A stretch of DNA of 64,000 bases from Phytophthora hibernalis (lineage: Eukaryota; Oomycota; Peronosporomycetes; Peronosporales; Peronosporaceae): NCBI GenBank assembly GCA_012656075.1, contig JAAKBF010000124.1, forward strand, positions 186,001 through 250,000, read 5' to 3'. The position numbers were made by a program, and so were the translations under genes. The notes beneath the pieces were generated by a model. That model did no database searches. It saw nothing but the letters and a program-made list of their open reading frames with translations, and was not told where the DNA came from. How positions within the stretch are numbered: the stretch's first letter is position 1; every line of letters begins with the position of its first letter. Shown in pieces: positions 1 to 11,736 of the stretch.

Positions 1-1146
1 TGGTTAGGGTTACTGTTTTAATCCGACAAAACGATATGCGTCGTACCTAATCGGAACTTTACTGTAGACAAAAGTCTTCCCCGTGTCGCCGCGCTCTCCA
101 AGGTGTGATGACTGATGACAGGATGCAACGTGCTTGTGTCGGTCTTCCAGCAATCTAAAACAGCTCTACCAGGTCTTGCGAGATAGACTGATCAATAACC
201 TTCTAGCGCTTTGCTTACTACACTCTCTTTGACCATGGATTTCATGTGTGCTGCGGCGCTAAGCGCCAGAGGTGTCGCCAACCTCCTGCCATCCATTTGG
301 ATGTAGCGGTTTGAAAAATGAATCTGAGCCAATCATAACACGTCGTACTTTAACATGCATTGTACAGTACCATGGGCCCTTATAACAAAACAAACAACGC
401 TGCTACATATCGCGTCTTGTGATTGGTAGAAACTGCTTTGCCCTTATGACAAAGCGACCCCTTATGACAAGGAAATGTCGGTATGCAACGCCGTGAACTT
501 GCTGCCAATAAATTGCTGGGTTGGGATGTCTTGTGTGTATTTTAGCACCATGATAGAAAAAGGCAACAACTCTAGAGTTTCTACACGGTCGTAGAAGGTA
601 GCCAGAATAATTCAGATTTTGTTACAAAGCCGCGACTTCCTGGATTTTACTTTTGAGCTCAAATTTCAAAGTGATTGTAGGTAGACAAATGGATTGGAAT
701 TCGTCGTTGAAAATTCACTTCATATTCATGTACGCCATTTTTGGATTGTTTTGATTAGGAGATCCTGATAGGAACGATACTCAAATGAAGGCGAAAAATA
801 AACTGTACTTCGAAGTATTAGCAAGACGTTGTTTGAAGGAATGTTGATCTAGCATCACCTAATCGGTTGCTAATTGTAATTATGCCAATCATGCATGCAT
901 ATTTACTGAAACTTAACCCCCAACAGTATCCATAGGCCACGGGCAAGATCGACAAAATAGTAAAAACACAATCAACTGTGTGCCACACAGATAAGATCCG
1001 TGGACGTGGGCGATCCATGTGGAAGGACGCGGGCCATCCATCCCGCGGGTCGGCCAGTCCACAGTTATTAAATACATCACTTCCCAATCGGCGCCTTCCT
1101 CGACAACGACAAACAACGGCCTGCGCGGTGTGACACGGCGGACGTC
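1..1146. other. Non-coding left flank
   Basis: Nothing codes convincingly here on either strand. Open frames are short and show no family motif. Stretches around 360-480 look like old repeat sequence. No LTR ends, TIR pair or RNA gene were recognised. Confidence 0.5.
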
Positions 1147-1288
1147 TCGGCGGCGCCTGCTACTACAACATTACCACTCATGACGGCGCGGCGTGCCACT
1201 GCGCATGCAGTGCTGGCTCGGCGGCGCCTGCTACTACAATATTACCACTCATGACGGCGCGGCGTGCCACGCCGCATGCAGTACCGGC
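1147..1288. repeat. 71-bp tandem duplication
   Basis: Two adjacent copies, 1147-1217 and 1218-1288, begin tcggcggcgcctgctactac and differ at only a few bases. The unit is GC-rich and not a multiple of three, so a protein repeat is unlikely. It looks like recent local slippage or duplication. Confidence 0.85.
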
Positions 1289-1524
1289 TCGGCGACACCA
1301 AGTCTACTAGAAACGACCCGTGATAGTGTTGTTGAAGTGGGGGCGAAGTGGATGCTGCGTGGCTTGTGCAAGGCGAGTTGAAGGGTTCACCCTGTACCGC
1401 CTTAGCTGATGGCTGCGTGGCAATCGCTACAAACCCACTGCATTTGCAACGATGACGAATAGTGTGTTGTATTAAATAAGCTTAAGAAAGTAAGTAATTG
1501 CGACCATCGCACAAGTTCTTGTTC

Positions 1525-2011
1525 TTAGTCCTCGACAGCTTCGGCTTCAATGTAGGCGCGCTCCACTTTGCGTCGTTTGCGCTGCCTGTACTTCTTAATC
1601 CCACCTGATGGCAGGTTTGCGGTGCACTCCCACGTCGGCTCCCATGACGTCAGGAGCAGCACGCCGCCATTTACGCGCTGGTCATCGAGAATAGCTCGCA
1701 TCTGATAGATCGGCCTACCCCGTTGATCGACACCTACTGGCAGGACCCATTCCTCCTCGCCGGAATCATCACTTACGGGCCTTGGTGATGCGTGCTTCAG
1801 TTACTGCGTCGAGTAGTCGCTTGATTGCGTCACTGGCTGTCGACGTGGAATTGCGTGGAATTAGTACCCATGTCCTCAGGTAACGGGCTGCCGCCTCATC
1901 GAGGCGACCCCACCCACGCTTCTTTAGATGCTGTTTGCACCATTCGAAAAAAGCGTTAAACGCGCCGGGTGGGGCCTCAGTTGTATCTGGTGGGTCCTCG
2001 CGGGCTGCCAT
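1525..2011 (-). pseudogene. Small transposon-associated ORF pair
   Basis: An 80-residue minus-strand frame (2011-1769) starts MAAREDPPDTTEAPP and is followed, after a one-base frame change near 1765, by an acidic then basic tail down to about 1525. That tail contains SWEPTWE, which recalls a chromodomain-like or retroelement C terminus, and ends in a KKYRQRKRRK basic stretch. The pair lies just downstream of the MULE relic on the same strand and may be an accessory ORF of that element. I do not recognise the family. The frame change suggests decay. Confidence 0.35.
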
Positions 2012-2193
2012 CTTCCAACGTTGATTAAAAGTAAGCTCTAGAAGTGAAAGGCAATTGAGATCATCGAGTTCTGTTGGTTTCGTGTATCTATTTATGACAT
2101 TGCAGCCTCAATCACGATAAAAATGAACAAACTGCGATGCAGTACACGTTACTGTATTTAGAGACGGTTGTACTAATTTTCTTCAATCAGTGC

Positions 2194-4146
2194 TCAGTGC
2201 ATGTCCATTAACGAGTGGCCTGCCTGCTGGAACGCGTACAGTGGTTGTTCTCGATTGTCCGCCCTTTTCGCCACGGAGCGGTTGACAAGGGTACGCTTGC
2301 CATCTAGCCCGGTGTAGTTCTTGACCTGAAGTCCAAATAGCACATGAATGCATAGCGCGAATTTGAAGCTGTACTTACAATCGCATGTCCGCAAACTCAC
2401 GTCAACGCTCCAGCCACCCTCTGGCTGCCCTTGAAGTTCCATTCGCGCGTAATTGGCCCCCATCTGTGCTGACACTGGAGCGGTTTCACGACTGCGGCCC
2501 AACTCAGGCAAATAAACGCGAACGCAACCACACGAAGCGACACGGACAATGTTGGGGGTCGGTGAAACGAGCAAAACCTCGATGCTCGACCGGCAGGGCG
2601 TCATGTCGACGAGCAGGTTTCGTTGGCGAAAGTCGTTAACTCGACACTTCACCTGTTGCGATGCTTCGGGGGCGTCCTTGAACTTTTTGGGGTTACCGCC
2701 TGGTGTAAGCAACAGTCCGCAAGCAGCTGGAAGAGCGTTCCAATCTTGTGTTTCGTACGGAGTGTGTAGTCACGCTTGATCAGACGGTTGAATTGCTCCA
2801 CTGGGTTATTCGTCGTCGCGTAGCCACTAGGTGTGTGGTAGCATCGCCAGCGGTCGAATGCGCTCGTAATCCACACACTGTTAAAGTAGCTTCGAAATCC
2901 CTTCAAAAGTTCGTCACTTCCCCACTCGGCCAAAACAATTGCCACTTGTTCGTCATAACCGGCTTTGTTTCGCGCGAAATGAAGGTCGTGAATATCAGCG
3001 ATCTCCTTTTCGCACAACCTCTGTGGGATGCCCTTGAACCTTTTGTGTACTTTAGCCATGACATGATAGAAGCACATGAGGTACGCAAATTCAGAATCCA
3101 CACCAAAGACATGATCGACAGCATTGTGCTGAGCTGCTTCTGCATCCGCCCTGACGTACTTGAGCAACATTTGCTGACCCGTAACTGCAGTGAAAACCTT
3201 GCGGAGAGAAGCTAGCGCTTTGACGTACAACACTTCCAGTCTCTGCAAAGTGACGAACAGAGCAACCAGGTGGAATGAGCGACCCTGGTCTGACACGCCA
3301 CATACGATCACTGGATACGCCACCTGGTTCAGCTTGAAGGTGGCGTCCATGTGGAACACAAATGATGACAGATCCCGCGCCACATTCTGAAGCAGCCGTT
3401 TGGTCGTCAGTACGGATGTTCGTCAGAGCCATTTCCGAGATCGGGTTTCCGTGTACGTTTAAGTGGTATCCGAACGAAAACGGCTGTGTGTCAGCGATGG
3501 AAGGACCATACGCTAGCTCATGGACCTGGTCCACGATGTCGTCAAAATCATCGTTTCGGTGCAGCGTTTTCTTGGTGAAGGCGTTCGAGAACCATTGTAC
3601 TTGCCGCAAACTTGGCAATTCGGATTCCGACAACCCGGAACGCCTGGACATCCCCATGCGAATGCGAGCCGGCTTCAGGCCTTGTGTCGCCATTTCCCGA
3701 CCGTAATCCTTCAGTCTCGGAGTGAACTTGGGCTTGCGTGGATCTCGCAAGAGCGTGTCATGAGCGCCAGACTCCATTATCGTGACACGATTCAGCTCTT
3801 GGCATGTCAGCACTTTCCCCAGCCACTGACACGCGTTATACGGGGAAGCAGCCTTGTACGTCTCAGAGGAGCACTTCAGCAACTGGTAACGCATCGTGTG
3901 CGGTCTTGCCATGGCACAGACGACGCAGGGCACCAGATGGCTTTTCACGATAAGGAAGAACTTCATGTCCTCCATTAGCAGCTGGGAATCGTCGCGAGGT
4001 ATGTCGTTGCAGACAGTTGTCCAGTTTACGCTGGGGACATCTTGAGTCGAGGTAGGGAGAGAGGGCGATGGGGGCTTCGGTAGATTGAGAAGTGACGTGA
4101 GTTTAGATGGCATTCTCTCTTCCAATTGGTTGAAAATACGCTTCAT
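2194..4146 (-). pseudogene. MULE transposase with SWIM finger, frameshifted
   Basis: Three minus-strand frames form one decayed Mutator-like transposase. The N-terminal piece (from 4146) carries a Cys-rich zinc-binding region and reaches the start of the DDE core. The middle piece (3383-2649) has the MULE core: FHMDATFKLN with the first catalytic Asp, CFYHVMAKVHKRFKG with the conserved C-x2-H, and a TTNNPVEQFNRLIK motif near its end. The last piece (2712-2194) carries a SWIM zinc finger, CDCKYSFKFALCIH (C-x-C-xn-C-x-H), as in MuDR and FAR1-type transposases. The family acts by DDE cut-and-paste at terminal inverted repeats. Two or more frame breaks make this copy inactive. No TIR pair was located by eye. 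Confidence 0.85.
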
Positions 4147-4677
4147 TCTCTGATACGATTCGCTGGAATTGACTGGTGTGTATTCACCCGCATTTAGTTT
4201 GATCTTACGTAGCGAGGTGTGCCACAGATTAATTTAGTGTGCCTAACCCCATTCTTAGTGTGTGCACTGCAGGATTTATGTGACATCACATGATCTGTGC
4301 GCCAGACCATTTTATTGGGTGTTTGTACAGTTCTGTCGGCAAGATCATTTCCCTAAATTTTGTTGGCCTAGATAGCTGCAGGAAATGTTTCGTTCAAATT
4401 GCACGAATAATTTTCCGTGAATAATGCGATTTTAATTTGTACGTACTCTTGAATGAAAAGGAGAAGATAAGATTGCAATGCAACGACGCATCTATATTCT
4501 TGCTACACCAATTGTGAGTTCTAGTCGAAGTTTCCGGAGGCGATTGGTTCAATCGACCGAGCCGAAACCGCCAGCGAATCGCCGCACCCACTAAAAGGAA
4601 TACAATATGCCGTTGGTTGGACCAATTTATTGGGTGCCCACAGTTTCCTTTGCGCACTCCCAGTATAAGTTAGTGCA
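4147..4677. other. Intergenic, between relics
   Basis: AT-rich stretch between the MULE relic and the next degenerate ORF. Short frames only, with no motif recognised. Confidence 0.4.
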
Positions 4678-5761
4678 ATGTCGAGCGACGACAATGGCCC
4701 CAACAAGAGCGAACGAGCTGCCTCACTGTTCGCTTTGACGCCCCCAACCTCTCCGGTGGAGATGCCTTCGCGTTCATCGTGCGAACGGAGCAGCAGACGT
4801 TTCGCACCATACCGAGTTCGCAATCGGCGACTACCTCCAGTGAGTTCGTCCCCACAGAGTCGTACCTCCCTACGACACCGGGGCCAACCGAAGAGCACCG
4901 ATATCAGCTCGTGGTGCACCCCATCTTCAAGTCGACGATAGGACAGCGGGACACGTCAGGGAAACGCTTGAGGATGAAATTGTGAATGGATGCTCGTTCA
5001 ACGAAATCATCATGAAAGTATGGACCGCTTTAGCCGCCGCGTGAAGCATCGAGCCGTGAAGACCGATGCCGAGTGGTCCAAGCAGCGTCCCGATGCAGAC
5101 CAGTGGCAAAAGGTGATGCAGTTCAAGGTCTGGATGCACATCGTTGACAGCAGCAAGTCCGAGTTGGCTCGGAACCAGTGACTCGTGAAGACTCAAGGTG
5201 AAACTGTGTCTCTTTTGATCTACGAGTACGGCATTGCCATCACCAAGGTCCAAGGTCTGGACGCTTTCAAAGTGGCATGCATTCAACCCGAGCAGACCGA
5301 TCGAGCTGACGCTACTGCAGAGGTTGTTCTACAAGACGTTGTTGATGGTCTGCGAGTACGATGGGGAACAACATTCCGGGCAGAGGCCGTCATTTGGCGT
5401 ATGTGGTCAAATCATATCACGCGTAACCTCGATCGGGTGACGGGTAGAGCTTCCACCACCTGAGTATGTCGCTAATCTGCTTCAAGCCTCCGAGTCTCGC
5501 TTGGAGGGACACCTTACGATTCTGGCTCAGTCAGCTAATGTGTCGTTGAACTGCGTGGAGGCCTCGTTGGCAGGCTACCGCCAGCTTCATCGTTATTGGG
5601 AGACATTTGGGCAGCGACTTGAAGATCATGAAAGACACTTGGAAACGCGCAAGAGAATCATCGAGGCGTTTATTCAAGACATTGTTCCTCCAGATCTCAG
5701 CGAGGTTGAGGATCCTTTGCTTGAGCTCGAAAATGTGGACGACGTGGAGCATGCAGAGTGA
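4678..5761 (+). pseudogene. Degenerate unrecognised ORF
   Basis: Several plus-strand frames lie end to end with stops and frame changes between them. The last (5501-5761, 86 residues) is a charged, probably helical segment ending in an acidic tail, LLELENVDDVEHAE. Earlier pieces include a readable stretch around 5185-5440. The shared direction and uninterrupted run suggest one decayed gene of about 360 codons, probably transposon-associated given its position between two transposon relics. I do not recognise the family and assign no function. Confidence 0.4.
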
Positions 5762-5880
5762 TACGGTATGTGGCTGGTCTTTTTCAAATGTTGAAGCTGC
5801 CCACTTCGACTGGTGGCATCGACGGTGTGGATGTGGTCGAATACTGCTCGATGCGCTTGGTTTTATTTATACTTGGACGA

Positions 5881-6860
5881 CTACGCTTGCATGAAGAGGT
5901 GATGGGGATCAATTGATCCAAGTACGTTTAACTCCGTAAAATCCAAGTCATCTCCCGTGTTTCTGTTCACGTTCCGTTCTCGTGCCTGCTGACGCTCGCT
6001 TGATAGCTGACCAACTGGATCAAATATGCCTTGCACTTTCCAACCACAATGCTCGAACACGTTGCTCATGTTGAAGCCCTTGAACTGCCGGAATGTCTTC
6101 ACCACAAACGGAATCAAATCACGCCCGCTGAACTCGGTGTAGTGGCACTGAAATGAGCGCTTTACATACCCGAACATGAGTTCAATAGGATTGAAAAAGG
6201 GGCAATAGGCGGGAAGGAAGATAGCCACGACGCCGACGCTCCGCAAATAGTGGCCAATCTCGGGGCTGCGATGTATTGCAGCACCATCCAGGGTCCAGAT
6301 TGAGTTTGCGCCAGGATATTGGCGGACACAGCCGCTAGAAGAGACCACGAAATCCTTACAGCACTTGGTGAACTCCACCCGATCAAATGTGCCTTCTGTG
6401 TTGTATCCCATTCACGCCGATGAAAGCCAGGATAGACACACGTGGCGTCCGCTCGAAGTCGCCACGTATAGCAACTTTCTTTCCACGAAGGGCATATCCA
6501 CGCCGGCAAAGCATTCCTCGGTTGTCGAACGAGAACTCATCCAAGAAGACGATATTTTGGTGGCTCCAGTCGACACTGCTAAGCTCCCCACGAAGCGAAA
6601 AACATCGCGCTCTTTAATATGCATGGCCCGACGCTCTAAGACCTTCCACGTCAGCCCGCTCGTGAATGATTCTCCAGACGGACGCCTTGGAGATGGTGAT
6701 GCGATGAACCAGCTGAAAGGCTGCTTGAGCTTCGTCAAGGCAGGAGAGAGGCTTTTCCTGGTAGTAGTTGAAGATACATACCCGCTGCTCCGCTGTGAAC
6801 GTCTTGGACGATGACGACTTTGGTCGTTGGAAAACGACTATACCGTGTTTGGGTGCGCGT
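5881..6860 (-). pseudogene. Tc1/mariner-like (DDE_3) transposase, broken
   Basis: The C-terminal frame (6411-5881, 176 residues) carries the end of an IS630/Tc1/mariner catalytic core: WTLDGAAIHRS with the second catalytic Asp, then LPAYCPFFNPIELMFGYVKR, the typical P-x-NPIE segment with the final acidic residue. Upstream, in another frame (about 6850-6620), lies a helix-turn-helix region with FTAEQRVCIFNYYQE and SKASVWRIIHE, a plausible DNA-binding N terminus. At least two frame breaks separate the pieces. The family moves by cut-and-paste into TA sites, but no TIRs were identified here. Family call firm, exact 5' end uncertain. Confidence 0.8.
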
Positions 6861-6869
6861 GCGGCCGGG

Positions 6870-7932
6870 TTGCCGCTTCCTCCATCTTCGTTGCACCTCA
6901 ATGCGGGAATGGCACTCCGATTGGCTACATTATAACCAATAAACGGCTCTGTCGGTTTGGCAGCGATTAGCCACACCGGCCCAGTTCGGCAAATTTGGAT
7001 GAAATTGACAATACACTGTATGAATGCCAGACCAAAATGATGTGGCGTCATCATTTTTCTATGCCGCGTGTTACAGGTACAAACCAGAATCTACGGAAAC
7101 TGAATACTTCTTTGGGGACCTGGGCCCTTTTTCTATATCGTAGAAACTTTCTAGACGTTTTGAGGAGGGATGCCATCTTGCTACAAATCATGAAAGTCGG
7201 AGGTACATGTACCGGTATCGACAGGGAAACTACCCTCGAGCCTCACCCTTGAAAACCCTAAGAGCGGTGACACAACCCTAAGCCGAGCTAGATGTGACCC
7301 TGCGTGGTCCTCGGTTTAAGCCCGCGTGCTGCGCACACGGACCTTTAAACCGCAGGCGTTGTTTCGGGATGCCGAGCGAGTTGGCTTTCAACCCCTCTAA
7401 GGGGTATGGGTGGTTTGTACCACTAGTAATTTCCTTTATCTATTTACTGGGCACGCGCTTCAATACATGCCAAATAAACGGAGTATCCACACACCACTGG
7501 AGTACAATACAGAATGCGGTGCTCGGTATTGTAGCAGTGTGTTGCTCGAAGAAAAATCATCCAACATGTTGCTCGAACGGTCTTGATAAATCATCTGCTG
7601 CAGGTAAAATACGATTATAAGTGATATCATATCATATAGTCCTAATCTTATGCGGATGGGGCCACAAATAATAATAAAATCAATCTAGTTATCAAATATA
7701 GCAGGGTTTTAAAGCTTATTTGATCAAGTATCCTTATCGTATTACGAAAGGTACCAGAAATGCAAGGATTCAGACCTCGTTGCAATCCCTGGTAGACTCT
7801 GGATATAAAATCCAGAGAACATGAATTCTAGGAAGGGCAACAACTTCTACAGCTCGGCGTTTGCTTCATTATCATATTAAACGGTGTCTCGACAGAGCAC
7901 AAAATAAAGATAATATTCTAGGGTTCTCTACA
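6870..7932. other. Non-coding, LTR-like fragments possible
   Basis: No convincing gene. A TGTGACCCTGCG start at about 7292 with nearby inverted ggtttaa/ttaaacc segments could be an old LTR border, but no partner was found. Confidence 0.3.
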
Positions 7933-8300
7933 TATTGGTCAAGCACTGCGTGTACTCGTCCATGGCAGGCACGTGCCATGAGTGCGAGGTACATGAAGAG
8001 GCACGCAGCCTGATAAGTGATTGACTTAGTGGCACGCTGTTTGGAATATGAATGAAGGATCGGATATGGTACTGGATTCTAATTTGTCAATTCGCTTCAA
8101 CTTCAACTACCAGGATTTGCTTCAGGTGCAATGACTGTTTTCTCGAGCCCATAACATTTGATCTAGGAGAGGATATCTAGCCAACCAAAGTGACTAGAAA
8201 AAGGAGAACCAGGGCAACAACTGATCTGGATTAGAATCCCGGTAAATAAGTCACTCACTGTGGATTTTGCATTCCAATACACATAAGAATTTCAAAAGGT
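7933..8300 (+). mobile_element. Copia LTR (5' LTR of a plus-strand element)
   Basis: This stretch aligns by eye, on the opposite strand, with the LTR at 13097-13432. Shared blocks include the start near ggtcaagcactgcg, ggcacgtgcc..gagtgcgaggtacat, agcctgataagtgattg and gtggcacgctgtttgg. It is followed by ggttaacagctgc at about 8300, which resembles a primer-binding site for initiator Met tRNA, and then by a Copia gag start at 8331. This makes it the 5' LTR of a second, plus-strand copy of the same Copia family. Confidence 0.75.
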
Positions 8301-8330
8301 TAACAGCTGCACTCAAGCTCCACGACCGCC

Positions 8331-8524
8331 ATGACGCCCACGTCCACAAAGAAGGCCGCAGTCGTCCAGGGAAGTGACAACTACTTCCACTGGTAGTTCG
8401 CCATGCGAAGGACGCTGGCGAGGAAGGGACTACTGGCTCACGTGTAAACGGTCAGGACTGAGGCGAAGATGGCGGAAGCATGGATGCTGAACGACATGGA
8501 GGCGCTCGGTTTGAACGCACAAGG
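8331..8524 (+). pseudogene. Copia gag N-terminal fragment
   Basis: ATG at 8331 opens MTPTSTKKAAVVQGSDNYFHW, followed by in-frame stops and then a readable ARKGLLAHV and KMAEAWMLNDMEALGL. The N-x-F-x-W plus later acidic helix pattern is the usual start of Copia Gag, which forms the nucleocapsid. It sits directly after the LTR and primer-binding-site-like sequence. The frame has at least two internal stops and is cut at about 8524 by a Gypsy-like LTR start, so only the first ~65 codons remain. Confidence 0.7.
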
Positions 8525-8705
8525 TGTGACGGGGTCACACGCACCTTATATTTAGAGGAAGCGTTAACGCGATAATCATAACAGACGCCTGGCGTTCCTG
8601 CCGTAAGCTTGCAAAGGCGTGGCCTTCTTCTCCAATATGGTACCGAGTACCAATTGACTTGCGAACCTCCGGGTTAGAGTTACACTGACTTATATTAAGA
8701 ACACT
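8525..8705 (+). mobile_element. Gypsy-like LTR inserted in Copia gag
   Basis: The stretch begins with the short palindrome TGTGACGGGGTCACA, a TG start typical of an LTR, exactly where the Copia gag stops being readable. A Gypsy-type gag region follows downstream. The right edge is uncertain, and no clear primer-binding site was seen. Confidence 0.4.
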
Positions 8706-8829
8706 GTTGTGGTGTCTAACTACTGCTAACTATCTGCATAATGAATCCCTGTCTAATCTGATATGTCCAAATGGGGGCCACCCATTTGATGTAAGCACGA
8801 CGGCCAGGCAAAGCCTGCTGCGACCAGAC

Positions 8830-10660
8830 TCCAACGGGGAGACGAATCCGAACCTCGTTATCGGCGACGAGAGCCCAGAACGTCAAGGCGACGAAGCTCC
8901 AAGATCAGGAGATACGAGCGCGCCGACGGCAGCGATGGCAGCTACTTCCAAAGTCCCGGCTCGTGGTGACAAATTTCGGACAGCGACGACGAGGCTCACA
9001 GAGTTGCTGGCGACGACAATACAACTTCCAAAGCCCCAGAAGCCGGCGACCAATCCCCGAACGGCGACGGTGAAACTCCCAAAGCCGACGAAGGCAAGGC
9101 CTCGGAGGCCGTCGACGAGAAGTCGCTCTCGACGACTGCGAAGCGGACCAGCGCCACACCCAAGAACGCTGCGTCTGCCTCCGAAGGCAAGGGCGAGGCG
9201 GTCGTGACGAGTGACGCCAAGCGCCGCTCAGTGGAGGAGGTCTCGGACGAGGTGGCCTACGACGAGTCCGATCTGGAGTTCGGCAAGGTTGCTGATCCGA
9301 ACGCTTCACCCTAGCTCACGGAGCAGCTGCAGCGTCTCCATGTCGGGAGTCCTGCATCGCATCGCTGTGCTGCTGCTGAAGCCGCCAAGCGGGAAGCCCA
9401 AGTTACAACGTTAGCGGTGGTGATGGCGTTCTCGAGGAGCTGCTTCATCCCGACAACCGCCAGCATCTTCACAACCGCGCCTGCGATCTGAGGGAGGCCG
9501 CTGCGCAGCGGCAAATCCTGAAGCGCGATCGCGAGCCAGCGGCACCTCGAAAAAAGGAGCAGCTGGTCGCGCTGCGATACTGCCCGTACAGGAGTTCGCG
9601 AGTACCTTCGACAGAGTCGGGAGCCGGTTAAGACGGTGCAGCACTACGACAAGTGTCCCGTCGTTCTCCTCGATAACACGGGCCTCTAACGTCAGTCCAA
9701 CGAACGCGAGTTCACAAACTGGCTGCATCACTTGATGGACCCTTGCCCGAGTTGACGGACTCGCCTTATCGCAACGACCGTCTGGCCCAACGGCGCCTTC
9801 TCTTCCGCATGGCGAAGTCCCTCGTGGACGGAAAGCGGCGCAGCCAATATCTTGAGTGCTCGAAGACAACCCCGAACGTTATTCTCGAGGAGGTTGCCCA
9901 GAAGATCCAAAAGTCCTGGCAGCCGCAGCCCGTAGAACCGCTCAGTGTTCTTGGCGCGGTTAGCGCCCACCAGCGCCGACGGAGCAGTCATATGCGGACA
10001 TTGTTGTTGGCGCAAACCTCACAGAGACGGCTACCAGCCTCCCATGTGCTTTGATCCTCCGGACAGCTACGCCACTTTTCACCAGATACTGGTAGTGGCC
10101 GCTACGCCCGCGGCGCCTCGGTATTTTCTCGACATGGAAGTAGAGGCGCCCCCATTACCAATCAGTGGGGGCGGGGTGCGACGGATCGGGACGCTCCGCG
10201 TCAGGTCGCGCGCTTCAGCGCATGTTGACTCTTCTGATCACACGAAGCTCGTGACAGCCGTAGGGAGTAGCCAACGGCTCTTGGTGTCGCAGAGGACTGA
10301 CGTAGTGGCCCTGCGAGGGTCTCTACACTCCGTCGAGTTGACAGTAGATCACTTGGCTCCAAGCGTGACTCAGCTCGAACGTAGAGCGGGTGATCGCCAG
10401 CGGCAGCTCGATCGCCTGATCGAGGACCTCCGACACGAGCTCTGTCGATGATCGGAGAGCAAGACGGCTGTCGCTAATGACCGTGCTAAGCTTCAGAAGC
10501 ACTTTGGGTGGATCCATGACCTCTACTCTCTCGTCGAAGCGATGTAGAGCCGCGCACCTTCGACGGCTGATCCGCCATCAGTGGTTGCTCCACCTTCTGC
10601 GGCCGTTCCTCCGCAGGGCATGATGCAGATGCTTGTGAACGCCTTCTGTCACTTCGCGGA
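8830..10660 (+). pseudogene. Gypsy-type gag region, decayed
   Basis: In the frame covering about 9015-9314 an acidic, low-complexity Ser/Ala/Glu/Lys-rich segment (GEAVVTSDAKRRSVEEVSDE, then ESDLEFGKVADPNASP) runs into a stop at 9312. After frame changes, readable charged and helical stretches continue to about 10660, including PYRNDRLAQRRLLFRMAKSL near 9770 and a Glu/Arg-rich coiled-coil candidate at 10340-10450. An N-terminal low-complexity part followed by helices before a pol is usual for oomycete Gypsy gag. No zinc knuckle was seen. The element is heavily broken. Family assignment rests mainly on context. Confidence 0.4.
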
Positions 10661-10669
10661 TTCGTCGGA

Positions 10670-11530
10670 CTCTCAGAGTCATTCACCTCGGCCTGGTGAT
10701 AGGGCTTGAGAAGTCTCACGTAGAACGTCGGGTGCGAGGTTATAGCCGACGGCAGGTCTAACGTGTACGCGTTGCCATGGGCCCCAATGACTGAGAACGT
10801 CAAACCTTGGACGAAGCATCGTGCAGCCCACCGTTGTGACCGCCTGCCTAGGGTGATTGTTAGCGTTTAGTAGGACCTGGTCCCCAAGTTTAAACACGTT
10901 CATGTTCTTCCGCCCATGGCGATCACTGTTTTCCTTCTGTGTGTCTTGTGCAGCCGTCATAGCGTCCCAGACGCGTGACCTTACGGCTTCACCAGCCTCG
11001 ATAAACGCCAACATGTTCCGTTGGACGGACGGACGCAGGCCTTTAATCTTCGGCGTCAGCCTCTCCCCACCCAAATGCAAAGACGGAGGTAACCAGAGCG
11101 GCGTACGCGGGTGGCGTAGCTCGTTAACGTAGAATAGGGTAAAACCCGTGGACGAATGCACATCATTGTTCAGCACAAAATCCACCTGCAGCAGCAGCAT
11201 GCTGGGTTCTTTGGTGCAGACGTGCGCAGCACATATTCTATCACGCGGTTCAGTCGCTCGATTTGACCGTCTGTGTGCGGATGATCCGCCGTGGACATGT
11301 CCAATCTCGTCCCCAGAAGACGGAACGAATGTTTCGAGAAGTGTGAGACGAAGAGAGTATCGCGATCGCTCACGAACACCTCCGGAAGTCCATTACGTCA
11401 TAAGCAATTGTCGACATAATGGTTGTACCGCTTGCGGCACCGTCACACTCTTCTTCACCGCTGCTCGCCGCACCATCTTGCTGAGACGGCAAACGAAGTC
11501 CATACGCCAACGTGGTCGTGTGCATCCGCC
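10670..11530 (-). pseudogene. Gypsy integrase C-terminal fragment
   Basis: On the minus strand, 11379-11290 reads VSDRDTLFVSHFSK and TADHPHTDGQIERLNRVIEY, the central Asp and DGQIER glutamate region of a Ty3/Gypsy integrase core. The piece at 11200-10679 continues in the Gypsy pattern, with LNNDVHSSTGFTLFYVNELR and a later LGDQVLLN. Downstream frames to about 10670 read LKPYHQAEV, the usual end region of Gypsy pol. Near 11500 a WRMDFVCRLSKMV segment suggests the first catalytic Asp with an internal deletion. Reverse transcriptase is missing. The fragment faces the plus-strand gag relic to its left, so the two are not one collinear element. Confidence 0.7.
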
Positions 11531-11736
11531 GAAAGGTCGAAGATGAAATTATTGCTCACCGTTTGGCACGACTATTCGAGGCTTGTCGCCTTCATCGACT
11601 TGGTGCCATCTACCAGAGAGTAGCGGTGCAACCGCGAGCGCTGCCGAGCCGTAATCATTACAGCTGCCTTCACCAGCCATCTGGCGGATCACCAATTGAT
11701 CACCAACTATTCATAACAAATTGGGTACTTAAGGGG

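Noticed and set aside
1..20. Telomere-like ggttagggtt at the window start
   Set aside because: Only one or two units and no tandem array. It is not evidence of a chromosome end.
8905..9309. Arg-rich minus-strand ORF of 134 codons
   Set aside because: It is antisense to an acidic Ser/Ala/Lys-rich gag-like plus frame. Arg/Pro richness follows from the complementary codons.
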